A stretch of DNA of 64,000 nucleotides, taken from assembly GCA_900637135.1 (NCBI GenBank), contig LR134353.1:496001-560000 (forward strand), in the 5' to 3' direction. The notes under the pieces were generated by a model that ran no database searches, was not told the origin of the DNA, and saw only the letters and a program-made list of their open reading frames with translations. Below, piece after piece: positions 42,094-51,417 of the stretch. How positions within the stretch are numbered: the first letter of the stretch is position 1; each line of letters starts with the position of its first letter. The DNA comes from Mycolicibacterium flavescens (GTDB taxonomy: Bacteria; Actinomycetota; Actinomycetes; Mycobacteriales; Mycobacteriaceae). Made by a program: the position numbers and the translations under genes.

Positions 42094-43535
42094 CCCAAGC
42101 GACTTCGACCTTGACCCGCAGCCGCTGGCTGCGGCCGACACTGGCCGCCCTGCTGGTGATCACGCTCGCCGTCGGCCTTTACCTGGTGTGGCCGACGCGG
42201 GTCGGCAACAAGGTGACGGCGTACTTCACCTCGGCGATCGGGCTCTATCCCGGCGACGAGGTCCGCATCGTGGGCGTCCCTGTCGGCACGGTCGACTCGA
42301 TCGAACCGCGGGTCGGCGACGTGAAGGTCACGATGACGCTGGATCACGGGATTCAGGTCCCGGCCGACGCCAAGGCGCTCGTGATCGCACCGAATCTGGT
42401 GTCGGCCAGGTTCGTTCAGCTCACACCGGCCTACACCGGCGGCACGGCGATGGCCGACGGCGCGGAGATCGGGCTCGACCGCACCGCGGTGCCGGTCGAG
42501 TGGGACGAGGTCAAAGAGCAGCTCACCGCACTGAGCGCGCAACTCGGGCCCAAGCCCGGTTCGATGCAGGGCCCGCTGTCGGTCGTCGTCAACCAGGCCG
42601 CCGACACCTTCGACGGCAACGGGGACACGTTCCGCAAGGCGCTGCGGGAGCTCTCGCAGACCGCGGGCCGGCTCGGCGACTCGCGCACCGACCTGTTCGG
42701 CACGATCCGCAACCTGCAGGTGCTGGTCAACGCACTGTCGAACAGCAACGAGCAGATCGTGCAGTTCTCCAACCACGTCGCATCGGTATCGCAGGTCCTC
42801 GCGGACAGTTCGGCGGGCCTGGACAACACGCTGGCCACGCTGAACCAAGCGCTGGGCGACGTGAGGGGCTTCCTCAACGAGAGCAACAGCGCACTGATCG
42901 ATCAGGTCACCAAGCTGGCCGACTTCACGAGCATCCTGACCGAGCGCAGCGAGGACATCGAACAGATCCTGCACATCACGCCCAACGGCCTGTCGAACTT
43001 CTACAACATCTACAACCCGGCCCAGGGCACGGTGGGCGGCCTGCTGACGCTGCCGAACTTCGCCAACCCGGTGCAGTTCATCTGCGGCGGTGCATTCGAG
43101 GCGGCTCCCACACCGGACAACTTCAAACGCACCGAGATCTGTCGCCAGCGCATGGGCCCGGTGTTCAAGCGCATCGCGATGAACTTCCCGCCGTTGCTGT
43201 TCCACCCGATCAACAGCATCACCGCCTACAAGGGCCAGATCATCTACGACACCCCCGCAACCGAGGCGAAGTCCGAGACCCCGATGCCGTATCTGCAATG
43301 GCAACCCGCACCCGGGGTCACACCGCCACCGGTGTCGGCGGACATGGACCTCAGTTCGCTGATGGTGCCCCCCGCACCGGACACGGCTCCCGGTACCGCG
43401 CATGCCGGTGGACCCCTCGCGGAGGCTCCGGCCGCGCACGCTCCGGTCGAGGGGCCAGCCGAGGCGGCCGAACCCGGCGATCCCGTCGCCCCCGTGCCGA
43501 TGCCTGCCCCGCTGCCGGGTGGAGGTGCACCGTGA
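42090..43535 (+). CDS. mce4D: Mce4D subunit
   Basis: The 481-residue protein has an N-terminal helix, an MCE domain (GLYPGDEVRIVGVPVGTVD, IAPNLVSARFVQLTP), a helical middle and a Pro/Ala-rich tail from about 405 to the end (PPPVSADMDL, APAAHAPVEG, PMPAPLPGG) likely disordered or cell-wall spanning. It overlaps both neighbours by four bases. Confidence 0.93.
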   Translation: MTQATSTLTRSRWLRPTLAALLVITLAVGLYLVWPTRVGNKVTAYFTSAIGLYPGDEVRIVGVPVGTVDSIEPRVGDVKVTMTLDHGIQVPADAKALVIAPNLVSARFVQLTPAYTGGTAMADGAEIGLDRTAVPVEWDEVKEQLTALSAQLGPKPGSMQGPLSVVVNQAADTFDGNGDTFRKALRELSQTAGRLGDSRTDLFGTIRNLQVLVNALSNSNEQIVQFSNHVASVSQVLADSSAGLDNTLATLNQALGDVRGFLNESNSALIDQVTKLADFTSILTERSEDIEQILHITPNGLSNFYNIYNPAQGTVGGLLTLPNFANPVQFICGGAFEAAPTPDNFKRTEICRQRMGPVFKRIAMNFPPLLFHPINSITAYKGQIIYDTPATEAKSETPMPYLQWQPAPGVTPPPVSADMDLSSLMVPPAPDTAPGTAHAGGPLAEAPAAHAPVEGPAEAAEPGDPVAPVPMPAPLPGGGAP

Positions 43536-44692
43536 TCCGCAAGATCGGGGCGATCCTGTCGCTGGCCGTGCTTCTGGCCGGCTGCTCCTTCGGCGGGCTC
43601 AACTCCCTGAACATGCCGGGCACCGCCGGGCACGGCCCCGGTTCCTACAAGATCACCGTGGAACTGCCCGATGTCTCGACGCTGCCGCAGAACTCGCCGG
43701 TGATGGTCGACGACGTCACCGTCGGAAGCGTCTCGGGTATCGAGGCGGTGCAACGTTCCGACGGTACGTACTACGCCGCGGTCCAGTTGTCGCTGGACGA
43801 GAACGTCAACCTGCCCGAGAACGCGACCGCGAAGGTGGCGCAGACCTCGCTGCTCGGTTCGCAACACATCGAACTGGCCCCACCCGCCGACGGTCCCGGC
43901 GTCGGGAAGCTCAAGAACGGCTCGCACATCCCGCTGGACCGGACCGGCCGCTATCCGACCACCGAGGAAGTTCTGTCCACTCTCGGCGTCGTGGTCAACA
44001 AGGGCAATCTCGGTGCGCTACAAGACATCACGGACGAGACGTACAACGCGATCGCCGGACGGCAGGGCTCGTTCGCCGACCTGATCCCGCGGCTTGCCGA
44101 GCTGACCAGCTCGCTGGACCGCCAGACCAACGACATCATCGCCGCGATGGAAGGCATAGACAGGTTCGCCGGGATCCTCGCGCGTAGCAAGGACAGCCTG
44201 GGGCTGACGCTTGACCGCCTTCCGGCGGCGTTGCAGGTGCTCAACGACAACCGCGCCAACATCGTCGAGGCGTTCACGGCGCTGCGGAGCTTCGCCACCA
44301 TCGCGTCCCGTGTCCTCGAGCAGACCAAGGACGACTTCGCCGCGGACTTCAAGGATCTCTACCCGGTGGTCAAGGCGTTCAACGACAACGCCGACTTCTT
44401 CATCAAGGATCTCGAGCTGTTGCCGACATTCCCGTTCCACTACAAGTACCTGCGGAACGCGGTCCGCGGTGACTACCTGAACGTGTACACCACCTTCGAC
44501 CTGACCCTGCGGCGCACGGGTGAGTCGATCTTCACCACATCGTGGGGATTCGACCCGAACATGAAACGGATGCACGAGCTGATCACGCCACCGGACTTCA
44601 TGACGGGATCGCTGGCGAACCTGTCCGGCCAGGCCGCCGACCCGTTCGAGATTCCGCCGGGCACGGCGACCCAGCATGGGGAGGGGCCCTAG
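43532..44692 (+). CDS. mce4E: Mce4E lipoprotein subunit (LprN)
   Basis: The 386-residue protein begins with a lipoprotein signal, LAVLLAGCSFGG (lipidated Cys18), in place of the plain anchor helix of other Mce subunits. The MCE domain includes LPQNSPVMVDDVTVGSVSGI and KVAQTSLLGSQHIELAPP. GTG 43532 overlaps the mce4D stop by four bases and the mce4F ATG follows directly after its TAG. Confidence 0.94.
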   Translation: MIRKIGAILSLAVLLAGCSFGGLNSLNMPGTAGHGPGSYKITVELPDVSTLPQNSPVMVDDVTVGSVSGIEAVQRSDGTYYAAVQLSLDENVNLPENATAKVAQTSLLGSQHIELAPPADGPGVGKLKNGSHIPLDRTGRYPTTEEVLSTLGVVVNKGNLGALQDITDETYNAIAGRQGSFADLIPRLAELTSSLDRQTNDIIAAMEGIDRFAGILARSKDSLGLTLDRLPAALQVLNDNRANIVEAFTALRSFATIASRVLEQTKDDFAADFKDLYPVVKAFNDNADFFIKDLELLPTFPFHYKYLRNAVRGDYLNVYTTFDLTLRRTGESIFTTSWGFDPNMKRMHELITPPDFMTGSLANLSGQAADPFEIPPGTATQHGEGP

Positions 44693-46441
44693 ATGCTGTC
44701 GCGCCTGACTCGTATCCAGCTGTCGATCTTCGCCATCGTCACCGTGTTGACGGTGGGCGCGATCTCGATCTTCTATCTGCAGCTACCGGCCGCGGTCGGC
44801 ATCGGCACGTACCGGGCGACCGCGAATTTCGTTGCCGCAGGCGGGCTGTACGAGAACGCCAACGTCACCTACCGCGGGGTGACGATCGGCCGGGTCGAGT
44901 CGGTCGGTCTCTCCGATGACGGTGTCGTCGCCAAGATGCGCCTCAACAGCGGTACACCCGTGCCCGAGAACGTCACCGCCACGGTCAAGAGCGTGTCCGC
45001 GGTTGGCGAACAGTACGTCGACCTGGTGCCGCCCGCGGACGCGTCGAGCGCCACGCTGCGCGACGGATCCAACATCGGCGTTGATCGCACGGCGATCGGA
45101 CAAGACATTGCGGGCCTGCTGGAGGAGGCGCAGGCGCTCGTCACGAGTGTCGGGGACAGCCGCATCCAGGAGCTGCTGCGCGAAACCTTCAAGGCCTTCA
45201 ACGGGTCCGGACCCGAACTGGCGCGGATGATCCAGTCGGCGCGCATGCTCGTCGACGAGGCCAACGCCAACTACGGCCAGGTGAACCAGCTCATCGACCA
45301 GGTCGGTCCGTTCCTCGACGCGCAGATCCGCAGCGGCGACGACATCCGCTCGCTGGCCGACGGGCTGGCCCGCTTCACCACCGAGGTGGCCAACGCTGAC
45401 CCGCAGTTGCGCTCGACGCTGCAAACCGTGCCCGGGGCGGCGGCCGAGGCCAACGAACTGTTCAGCGGCATCCGGCCGTCCTTCCCGGTGCTGGCCGCCA
45501 ACCTCGCGAACTTCGGCCGCATCGGCGTCATCTACCGCAAGTCGCTCGAGCACGCGCTCGTGGTGTTCCCGGCGTTGATGGCGGCGCTGCTGACGGTCGG
45601 CGGCGGTCTGCCCGCCGACGAGGGCGGCAAGCTCGACTTCAAGATCGACCTGCAAGACCCGCCGCCGTGCCTGACCGGGTTCGTACCGGCGAGCGAGATG
45701 CGCAGCCCGGCCGACGAGACGCTGCGCGAACTGCCCAAGGACCTGTACTGCAAGGTGCCGCACAACGATCCATCCGTCGTTCGTGGCGCGCGCAACTACC
45801 CCTGCCAGGAGTTCCCTGGCAAGCGTGCGCCGACCGTGCAGCTGTGCCGCGACCCGCGCGGTTACGTCCCGATCGGCAACAACCCGTGGCGCGGTCCGCC
45901 GGTCCCGCTCGGAACACCGATGGACGTGATGGAGGACGACACCCCCGAGGACGGCCGCAACATCCTGCCGCCCAACAAGTTCCCCTACATTCCGCCGCAG
46001 GTGGATCCGGACCCCGGCCCACCGGCGGTGCAGCTGCCGCCCGGCGTTCCGCCGGGGCCGGGCCCCGCGCCGCATGCGCCGTTCCCGCTTCCGGTGCCGC
46101 CGAACGAGGTCCAGCCGAGCCTGCCGCCCGCGTGGCCGTTCTTCAGTCCGCCGGACCATGTGGTGCCGCCGTACGGCCGCACACCACCGCCCCCGCCGGC
46201 AGGCACCGTTCCGCCGCCTCCGGCGCCGCCGGGGTCTCCGCCACCGGCCGGTGGTCCGCCGCTGCCTGCGGAGGCGCCGCCGATGGCGTCGGGTTCGACC
46301 GGACCGCGTTTCACGACATACGACCGGAACGGGCAGTTCGTCGACCCCCAGGGCGGAACTGGCGTCATCGCGGCCGCGACTGACAAACTGGCGCCTGCAG
46401 AAAACTGGGTCGATCTGATGTTGGCCCCAAGGCAGGCGTAA
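44693..46441 (+). CDS. mce4F: Mce4F subunit with long proline-rich tail
   Basis: The 582-residue protein has a membrane anchor (about 8-30), an MCE domain (GLYENANVTYRGVTIGRVES, KSVSAVGEQYVDLVPP), a helical region, paired cysteines (PPCLTGF, LYCKVPH, YPCQEFPG, QLCRDPRG) and a proline-rich tail from about 420 (PPQVDPDPGPPAVQLPPG and later PPPPPAGTVPPPPAPPG). The tail is the most extended of the Mce4 proteins here and probably crosses or contacts peptidoglycan. Confidence 0.93.
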   Translation: MLSRLTRIQLSIFAIVTVLTVGAISIFYLQLPAAVGIGTYRATANFVAAGGLYENANVTYRGVTIGRVESVGLSDDGVVAKMRLNSGTPVPENVTATVKSVSAVGEQYVDLVPPADASSATLRDGSNIGVDRTAIGQDIAGLLEEAQALVTSVGDSRIQELLRETFKAFNGSGPELARMIQSARMLVDEANANYGQVNQLIDQVGPFLDAQIRSGDDIRSLADGLARFTTEVANADPQLRSTLQTVPGAAAEANELFSGIRPSFPVLAANLANFGRIGVIYRKSLEHALVVFPALMAALLTVGGGLPADEGGKLDFKIDLQDPPPCLTGFVPASEMRSPADETLRELPKDLYCKVPHNDPSVVRGARNYPCQEFPGKRAPTVQLCRDPRGYVPIGNNPWRGPPVPLGTPMDVMEDDTPEDGRNILPPNKFPYIPPQVDPDPGPPAVQLPPGVPPGPGPAPHAPFPLPVPPNEVQPSLPPAWPFFSPPDHVVPPYGRTPPPPPAGTVPPPPAPPGSPPPAGGPPLPAEAPPMASGSTGPRFTTYDRNGQFVDPQGGTGVIAAATDKLAPAENWVDLMLAPRQA

Positions 46442-46460
46442 TGACGGAGGTTCGGCTTCG

Positions 46461-47168
46461 GTGAGCACGAGCGAAGCGACGAGCGAAACGGCACCGACGG
46501 AGACCAGGTCGAGGTCGGCGCGGCGTCGGCGGGCATCGCGGGCCGCCGGCCCGGCGAGCGGTGACTCCACGGCGACGGCCGTTCGGGTCGAGGCGCCCAA
46601 ACCGGTGACGGTCCGGCTGGCGAAGCCGGCGGCCCCGCCGCCCCGCAGACAACCCAACCGAAGGCTCGTCGCGACGGTCTTCCTGGCCGCCGCCGCCGTC
46701 GCCACGGCCGTGCTGGTGGGGTTGGGCGCTTTGATGGTCGTTCAGCAGCGCGACACCGACGCGACGCTGGCGCGCGAGCAGCGCTTCGTCGACACGGCAT
46801 CGCAGCTGGTGGTGAACATGTTCAGCTACGAGCAGGACACCATCGACTCCAGCGTCGACCGGTTCGTCAACAGCACCAGCGGACCGCTTCGCGCGATGAT
46901 GACCGAAGGCAACAACACCGAGAACCTCAAGATGCTGTTCCGCGACACCAACGCCAGCGCCGAAGCCGTGATCAACGGCGCAGCCCTGGAGAAGGTCGAC
47001 GAGGTCGCGAACAACGCCGCGGTGTTGGTGTCGGCGCGGGTCACTGTGACCGACCTGGACGGCAACAACCAGCCGTCGCAACCGTATCGGTTGCGGGTCA
47101 TCGTGCACGAGGACGACAACGGGCACATGACGGCCTACGACCTCAAGTACCCCGACGGTGGGAACTGA
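46461..47168 (+). CDS. mam4A: Mce4-associated membrane protein Mam4A
   Basis: The 235-residue protein has a basic, Ala/Pro-rich cytoplasmic N-terminus, one membrane helix (about 74-96) and an exported domain with the Mce-associated fold (SQLVVNMFSYEQDTIDSSVD, RVTVTDLDGNNQPSQPYRL). Mam proteins stabilise the Mce complex. GTG 46461 lies ten bases after GGAGG (46446-46450), 19 bases past mce4F. Confidence 0.9.
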   Translation: MSTSEATSETAPTETRSRSARRRRASRAAGPASGDSTATAVRVEAPKPVTVRLAKPAAPPPRRQPNRRLVATVFLAAAAVATAVLVGLGALMVVQQRDTDATLAREQRFVDTASQLVVNMFSYEQDTIDSSVDRFVNSTSGPLRAMMTEGNNTENLKMLFRDTNASAEAVINGAALEKVDEVANNAAVLVSARVTVTDLDGNNQPSQPYRLRVIVHEDDNGHMTAYDLKYPDGGN

Positions 47169-47686
47169 TGCCCGCATCGTCAAGTAGCACCAAGTCGCCG
47201 TGGACCGCGCGGATCATCGGCGCGCTGTCGGTTCTGTTGGCGGTCGCGTTCGTGGCGTCGGCCGGTGTCGGTGGCTGGCTCTACTGGAACCGCGTTGAGC
47301 AGCGCGGCGAGCTGGCCGCGCGCAGCGAGTTGGCGCCGTTGGCCGAGCGACAGATCCCGAAGGTGTTCGGCTACGACTACCAGACCGTGGAGCGCACGCT
47401 CAACGAGGTCTACCCGATGCTCACCCCGGATTACCGCCAGGAGTTCCGCGACCGCGCGGACAAGGACATCATTCCGCAGGCGCGCGAACGCCAGTTGGTC
47501 AGCCAAGCCCACGTCGTCGGGGTCGGCGTGCTCGACGCGCATCGTGAATCGGCTTCGGTGATGGTGTATTTGAACCGCACCGTCACCGACAAGTCGAAGG
47601 AACCCGTCTACGACGGCAGCCGCCTGCGGGTCGACTATCAGAAGGTCGACGGCAAGTGGCTGATCCAGTACATCACCCCGATTTAA
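47168..47686 (+). CDS. mam4B: Mce4-associated membrane protein Mam4B
   Basis: The 172-residue protein has one N-terminal membrane helix (about 14-38) and an exported domain similar to Mam4A (FGYDYQTVERTLNEVYPMLT, VMVYLNRTVTDKSKEPVYD, KWLIQYITPI). The ATG overlaps the mam4A TGA by one base. It is the last gene of the mce4 operon and converges with otsA. Confidence 0.9.
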   Translation: MPASSSSTKSPWTARIIGALSVLLAVAFVASAGVGGWLYWNRVEQRGELAARSELAPLAERQIPKVFGYDYQTVERTLNEVYPMLTPDYRQEFRDRADKDIIPQARERQLVSQAHVVGVGVLDAHRESASVMVYLNRTVTDKSKEPVYDGSRLRVDYQKVDGKWLIQYITPI

Positions 47687-47706
47687 TCGGGAGCAGGTTA
47701 CTGGCT

Positions 47707-49170
47707 TCAGGACCGCCCGTCGGCGGACTCCGTGGAAGCCAGCGCATCGAGGAACGCCCGCGCCCACCGGTCGACATCGTGTGCGAGCACCTGTCTGCGT
47801 AGCGCCCGCATGCGGCGCCTGCCCTCTTCCGGCGCTTGGGTCAGCGCGGCCTCGATGGCGTCCTTGACACCCTCGAGATGATGCGGATTGGCCAGGTAGG
47901 CCTGACGCAATTCCGCTGCCGCACCGGTGAACTCGCTGAGGACCAACGCGCCGCCCAGATCGCTGCGACACGCCACGTACTCCTTGGCGACGAGGTTCAT
48001 GCCGTCGCGCAGCGGGGTCACGAGCATGACGTCTGCCGCGACGAAGAACGCGATCAACTCCTCGCGCGGCACCGGGCGATGTAGATAGTGCACGATGGGA
48101 TGGCCGACCTCACCGTATTCGCCGTTGATGTGGCCGACCTGGCGTTCGATGTCCTGGCGCATCTCGATATAGCTCTCGACCCGCTCCCGACTGGGTGTCG
48201 CAAGCTGGACGAGTACGGTGTCCTCGCGGCTGGCCCGGGCCTCGGCGAGCAGTTCCGACAGCGCCCTGAGCCGGACGTCGATGCCCTTCGTGTAGTCGAG
48301 ACGGTCCACACCCAGAAGGATCTTGCGGGGATTGCCCAACTCGGTGCGGATCTCCTTGGCGCGCTGGCGGATCGACCGGGACCGTGCCTGCTGGTCGAGC
48401 GAGGTCGAGTCGATCGAGATGGGGAAGGCGCCGACCTTCACCGTGCGGAAGCCGAAATTCACCTCACCGAACCGCGACCGGACCCCGATCGTCGCCCGAG
48501 AAGTGTTGGCGCCGACCAACCTTCGGGCCAGGATGAGGAAGTTCTGCGCACCACCGGGCAGATGGAACCCGACCAGATCCGCACCGAGCAGGCCCTCGAT
48601 GATCTCGGTGCGCCACGGCATCTGCATGAACAACTCGACCGGCGGGAACGGAATGTGCAGAAAGAACCCGATGGTGAGGTCCGGACGCAGCATCCGCAGC
48701 ATCTTGGGCACCAACTGCAGTTGGTAGTCCTGGATCCACACGGTGGCGCCCTGCGCGGCGTGTTTTGCGGTGGCTTCCGCGAAGCGCCGGTTCACCACCA
48801 CGTAGGTGTCCCACCACTCGCGGTGGTAGATCGGCTTGACGATCACGTCGTGGTAGAGCGGCCACAGGGTCGCGTTCGAGAAGCCTTCGTAATAATTCGC
48901 GACGTCGTCGGCGGACAGCTTGACCGGGCACAGGGTCATGTCGTCCTGTTGGATCGGCTCGTCGTCGGCGTCGGGTACGCCGGGCCAACCGATCCACGCC
49001 CCGCGCCGGCGGCGGAGCAACGGTTCCAGGGCCGTGACCAATCCGCCCGGACTTCTCTTCCAGGTGGTGCTGCCGTCAGGCAGCCGCTCCATGTCGATCG
49101 GCAGGCGGTTGGCCACCACCACGAAATCGGCGTTGCCGGAGTCGGCCCGTGGACCGCCCCCTGAAGTCAC
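47707..49170 (-). CDS. otsA: Trehalose-6-phosphate synthase OtsA
   Basis: The 487-residue GT20 enzyme joins a nucleotide-glucose donor (ADP- or UDP-glucose) to glucose-6-phosphate. Motifs are [69 protein letters not shown] and [14 protein letters not shown]. It starts at GTG 49170, directly after the TAA of the small gene upstream, implying coupled translation. Position next to mce4 is as in M. tuberculosis (Rv3490). Confidence 0.95.
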   Translation of the reverse strand: MTSGGGPRADSGNADFVVVANRLPIDMERLPDGSTTWKRSPGGLVTALEPLLRRRRGAWIGWPGVPDADDEPIQQDDMTLCPVKLSADDVANYYEGFSNATLWPLYHDVIVKPIYHREWWDTYVVVNRRFAEATAKHAAQGATVWIQDYQLQLVPKMLRMLRPDLTIGFFLHIPFPPVELFMQMPWRTEIIEGLLGADLVGFHLPGGAQNFLILARRLVGANTSRATIGVRSRFGEVNFGFRTVKVGAFPISIDSTSLDQQARSRSIRQRAKEIRTELGNPRKILLGVDRLDYTKGIDVRLRALSELLAEARASREDTVLVQLATPSRERVESYIEMRQDIERQVGHINGEYGEVGHPIVHYLHRPVPREELIAFFVAADVMLVTPLRDGMNLVAKEYVACRSDLGGALVLSEFTGAAAELRQAYLANPHHLEGVKDAIEAALTQAPEEGRRRMRALRRQVLAHDVDRWARAFLDALASTESADGRS

Positions 49171-49335
49171 TTAGGCCTCGAGTTTCGAGGGCCCAATGCC
49201 GAGCATCGAGAGAAACACCCGGCATTCGTCGGCGTCTTTCGCGTACGCGGCGACGACGCGTCGCGCCTGGCGGGCGGTGCTGTCGGCGAGTGGTTCGACG
49301 TCGCCGAGCTCAGCGGGGTCTGATTTCGCAGGCAT
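49171..49335 (-). CDS. Small protein abutting otsA (Rv3489-like)
   Basis: A 54-residue ORF from ATG 49335 to TAA 49171-49173, which is immediately followed by the otsA GTG. The protein (MPAKSDPAELGDVEPL, a basic helix TARQARRVVAAYA, then ECRVFLSMLGIGPSKLEA) is soluble and helical. A similar small gene (Rv3489) precedes otsA in M. tuberculosis. Function is unknown; the zero-base junction suggests a stable link to OtsA expression. Confidence 0.78.
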   Translation of the reverse strand: MPAKSDPAELGDVEPLADSTARQARRVVAAYAKDADECRVFLSMLGIGPSKLEA

Positions 49336-49386
49336 ACGACAACTGTATGCGAAAGGGTGACCGCGCCGGTCGGTTAACCCCTTTGA

Positions 49387-49743
49387 CTAGGGGCTGTGGC
49401 TGAAGACGGGGGCCGGGGGCGGTGTCACCGTCTGCGCCTGGGCTTCCTCTTCCAGGCCGATGCAGCCGCCCTGGTTGTGGCCGATGCACGGGATACCCAT
49501 GACCTCTGGGACGTCGGGGTTACCGGGTTGTGTGGTGAACACCGAGCCGGCGTTGGGCACCGTGTGGGGTACGCAGTTGCCGGTGAACTGGTCCGGTTCC
49601 TCCCCGCCCGAACAGCCCTGAGCCTGCGGCGCAACCGGGGCCGTGGGTGTGAGGAAGACCGAGGCCACCGGCGCCGCAGCGATCGCAACCGCGAAGCCGC
49701 CGGCAAGGATCAGCCGTTGTACAGGAGACTTCAAGCTCGCCAT
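49387..49743 (-). CDS. Small secreted protein, paralogue 1 (Ibp1-like annotation family)
   Basis: The protein has 118 residues from ATG 49743 (GTG 49749 also possible). It has a Sec signal (SPVQRLILAGGFAVAIAAAP) and a mature domain QGCSGGEEPDQFTGNCVP..NPDVPEVMGIPCIGHNQGGCIGL with four cysteines. It shares this pattern with the neighbour at 49843-50196. Such proteins are, from memory, annotated in mycobacteria as intersectin-EH-binding Ibp1-like; that name says little about function. Confidence 0.72.
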   Translation of the reverse strand: MASLKSPVQRLILAGGFAVAIAAAPVASVFLTPTAPVAPQAQGCSGGEEPDQFTGNCVPHTVPNAGSVFTTQPGNPDVPEVMGIPCIGHNQGGCIGLEEEAQAQTVTPPPAPVFSHSP

Positions 49744-49842
49744 TGTCACGCTTTCTGTAGTGATCAACCGTGCTCTTGGCAGGGATTCTATGGAAGCCGA
49801 AAGCTTTCTGCACAGCTTCGCAAAATGGCCAGCCTGCCCCGA

Positions 49843-50196
49843 CTACGGGCTGGCGCTGATGGTGGAGCGAGGCTGCGCGGGTGGGCCCGCCGCGGCTTCG
49901 TCCTCGGCCAACCCCAGACAGGCGCCGGCGTTGTGCCCGATGCAGGGGATGCCTTGAATCTCCGGGACATCCGGGTTCGCCGCGGTGGTCTGGAAGAGAG
50001 GGGGCGAGTTCGGGACCATGAACGGCACACACGTCATGGTGAATTGGTCTTGCTCCTCACCCCCCTGACAGCCCTGAGCCAGCGCAACGCTCGGTTCCGA
50101 CATCACGTGCAGGGCGGCCATGGGACCTGCTGCGGCCGCGACCACGAAAGCGCCGGTGAGAACGAGTCTCCGGAGCCGCACCGAATAATTCGCCAT
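49843..50196 (-). CDS. Small secreted protein, paralogue 2 (Ibp1-like annotation family)
   Basis: A 117-residue paralogue of the preceding gene: Sec signal (VRLRRLVLTGAFVVAAAAGP), then QGCQGGEEQDQFTMTCVP..NPDVPEIQGIPCIGHNAGACLGL with the same four-Cys layout. It lies upstream of paralogue 1 on the same strand with 99 bases between, consistent with tandem duplication. Confidence 0.72.
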   Translation of the reverse strand: MANYSVRLRRLVLTGAFVVAAAAGPMAALHVMSEPSVALAQGCQGGEEQDQFTMTCVPFMVPNSPPLFQTTAANPDVPEIQGIPCIGHNAGACLGLAEDEAAAGPPAQPRSTISASP

Positions 50197-50440
50197 TCCG
50201 CGATTCTAGGAGCCGATCGGTTGATTCGTGCATCTTTGCACCGCTGGCGGGCCTCGAACCGCCGAAGGTGGATAGCTGCACGAGTGCCGGTTGGGCCGTG
50301 ACAGCCTTACCCAGCAACGGAATACGCCGCACCGACTGCCATCTGTAGATCCACTCACCGGTGCTGTGGCACCGCTGGTCAAGCGATGCGGGCCGCACCG
50401 TAATGTGCAGGTGGTCGAACTACAAGCGAGGTGATCCGCG

Positions 50441-51373
50441 ATGGCGAGCCCTGATCTGACGAGCGCCGATTCCGGAGGCGGTGCAGCGCAACAGGTGACG
50501 TACGAAACCCTCGACGACGGCCAGATCGCCCGCATCTGGCTGAACCGTCCGGACGCGCAGAACGCCCAGTCCCGCACGCTGTTGGTGCAGCTGGACGAGG
50601 CGTTCGGCCGCGCAGAAGCCGATGACAATGTGCGGGTGGTGATCCTGGCCGCGCGCGGCAAGAACTTCTCGGCGGGACACGACCTCGGGTCGGAAGAGGC
50701 GATGCTGGAGCGCAAGCCGGGCCCGGGCCAGCATCCGACGTTCCAATCGCAGGGCGCCACCGTGCCGGCGATCGCCGAGCGCACGTATCTGCAGGAGTGG
50801 CACTTCTTCTTCGAGAACACCCGCCGGTGGCGGGATCTGCGGAAGATCACGATCGCGCAGGTGCAGGGAAATGCGATATCGGCCGGGCTCATGCTCATCT
50901 GGGCGTGCGATCTGATCGTCGCCGCCGACGATGCCAAGTTCAGCGATGTGGTCGGCGTGCGGATGGGAATGCCCGGCGTCGAGTACTACGCGCACCCATG
51001 GGAATTCGGCGCCCGAAAGGCCAAAGAACTTCTGCTGACCGGTGATTCGATCGACGCCGAGGAGTCATACCGCCTCGGCATGGTGTCGAAGATCTTCGCG
51101 CGCGACGAACTCGAAGACAAGACACTCGAATTCGCCCGCCGGATCGCCGAGCGGCCGACGATGGCGGCGTTGCTCATCAAGGATTCGGTCAACGCCGCCG
51201 CGGATGCGATGGGCTTCACCGAGGCATTGCGCCATGCGTTCCACATTCACGAACTCGGGCATGCGCACTGGGCGGCGCACAACGAGAACCGCTACCCGGT
51301 CGGGCTGCCGCCGAATGTGCCGGACTGGCGCACACTCGGCCCACCGAAGCCCGCCCGCCCTGACGAGCCGTGA
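50441..51373 (+). CDS. Enoyl-CoA hydratase/isomerase family protein
   Basis: The 310-residue crotonase has the oxyanion-hole segments SAGHDLGSEEAM and VQGNAISAGLMLIWACDLIVA. The downstream segment GVRMGMPGVEYYAHPWEFG differs from the Glu-bearing catalytic segment seen in EchA19, so hydratase activity is uncertain. It carries about 40 extra C-terminal residues (HELGHAHWAAHNENRYPVG). It resembles M. tuberculosis EchA4-type proteins by length. ATG 50441 follows GCGAGG. No KstR box precedes it; one lies just after its stop and belongs to the next gene. Confidence 0.83.
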   Translation: MASPDLTSADSGGGAAQQVTYETLDDGQIARIWLNRPDAQNAQSRTLLVQLDEAFGRAEADDNVRVVILAARGKNFSAGHDLGSEEAMLERKPGPGQHPTFQSQGATVPAIAERTYLQEWHFFFENTRRWRDLRKITIAQVQGNAISAGLMLIWACDLIVAADDAKFSDVVGVRMGMPGVEYYAHPWEFGARKAKELLLTGDSIDAEESYRLGMVSKIFARDELEDKTLEFARRIAERPTMAALLIKDSVNAAADAMGFTEALRHAFHIHELGHAHWAAHNENRYPVGLPPNVPDWRTLGPPKPARPDEP

Positions 51374-51381
51374 CGTATAAC

Positions 51382-51395
51382 TAGAACCTGTTCTA
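51382..51395. promoter_or_regulatory. KstR operator upstream of an SDR gene
   Basis: TAGAACCTGTTCTA matches TnnAACnnGTTnnA with symmetric flanks, 22 bases before the GTG of the SDR gene and eight bases after the enoyl-CoA hydratase stop. This places the SDR in the sterol regulon outside the classical block. Confidence 0.83.
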
Positions 51396-51417
51396 GCTAT
51401 AGCGAAGGGGTTTTGCG

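Noticed and set aside
50235..50275. A GGTTCGAG-like segment on the minus strand resembling a tRNA T-arm
   Set aside because: The loop is eight bases rather than seven, and no acceptor, D-arm or anticodon arm can be assembled from the flanking sequence.
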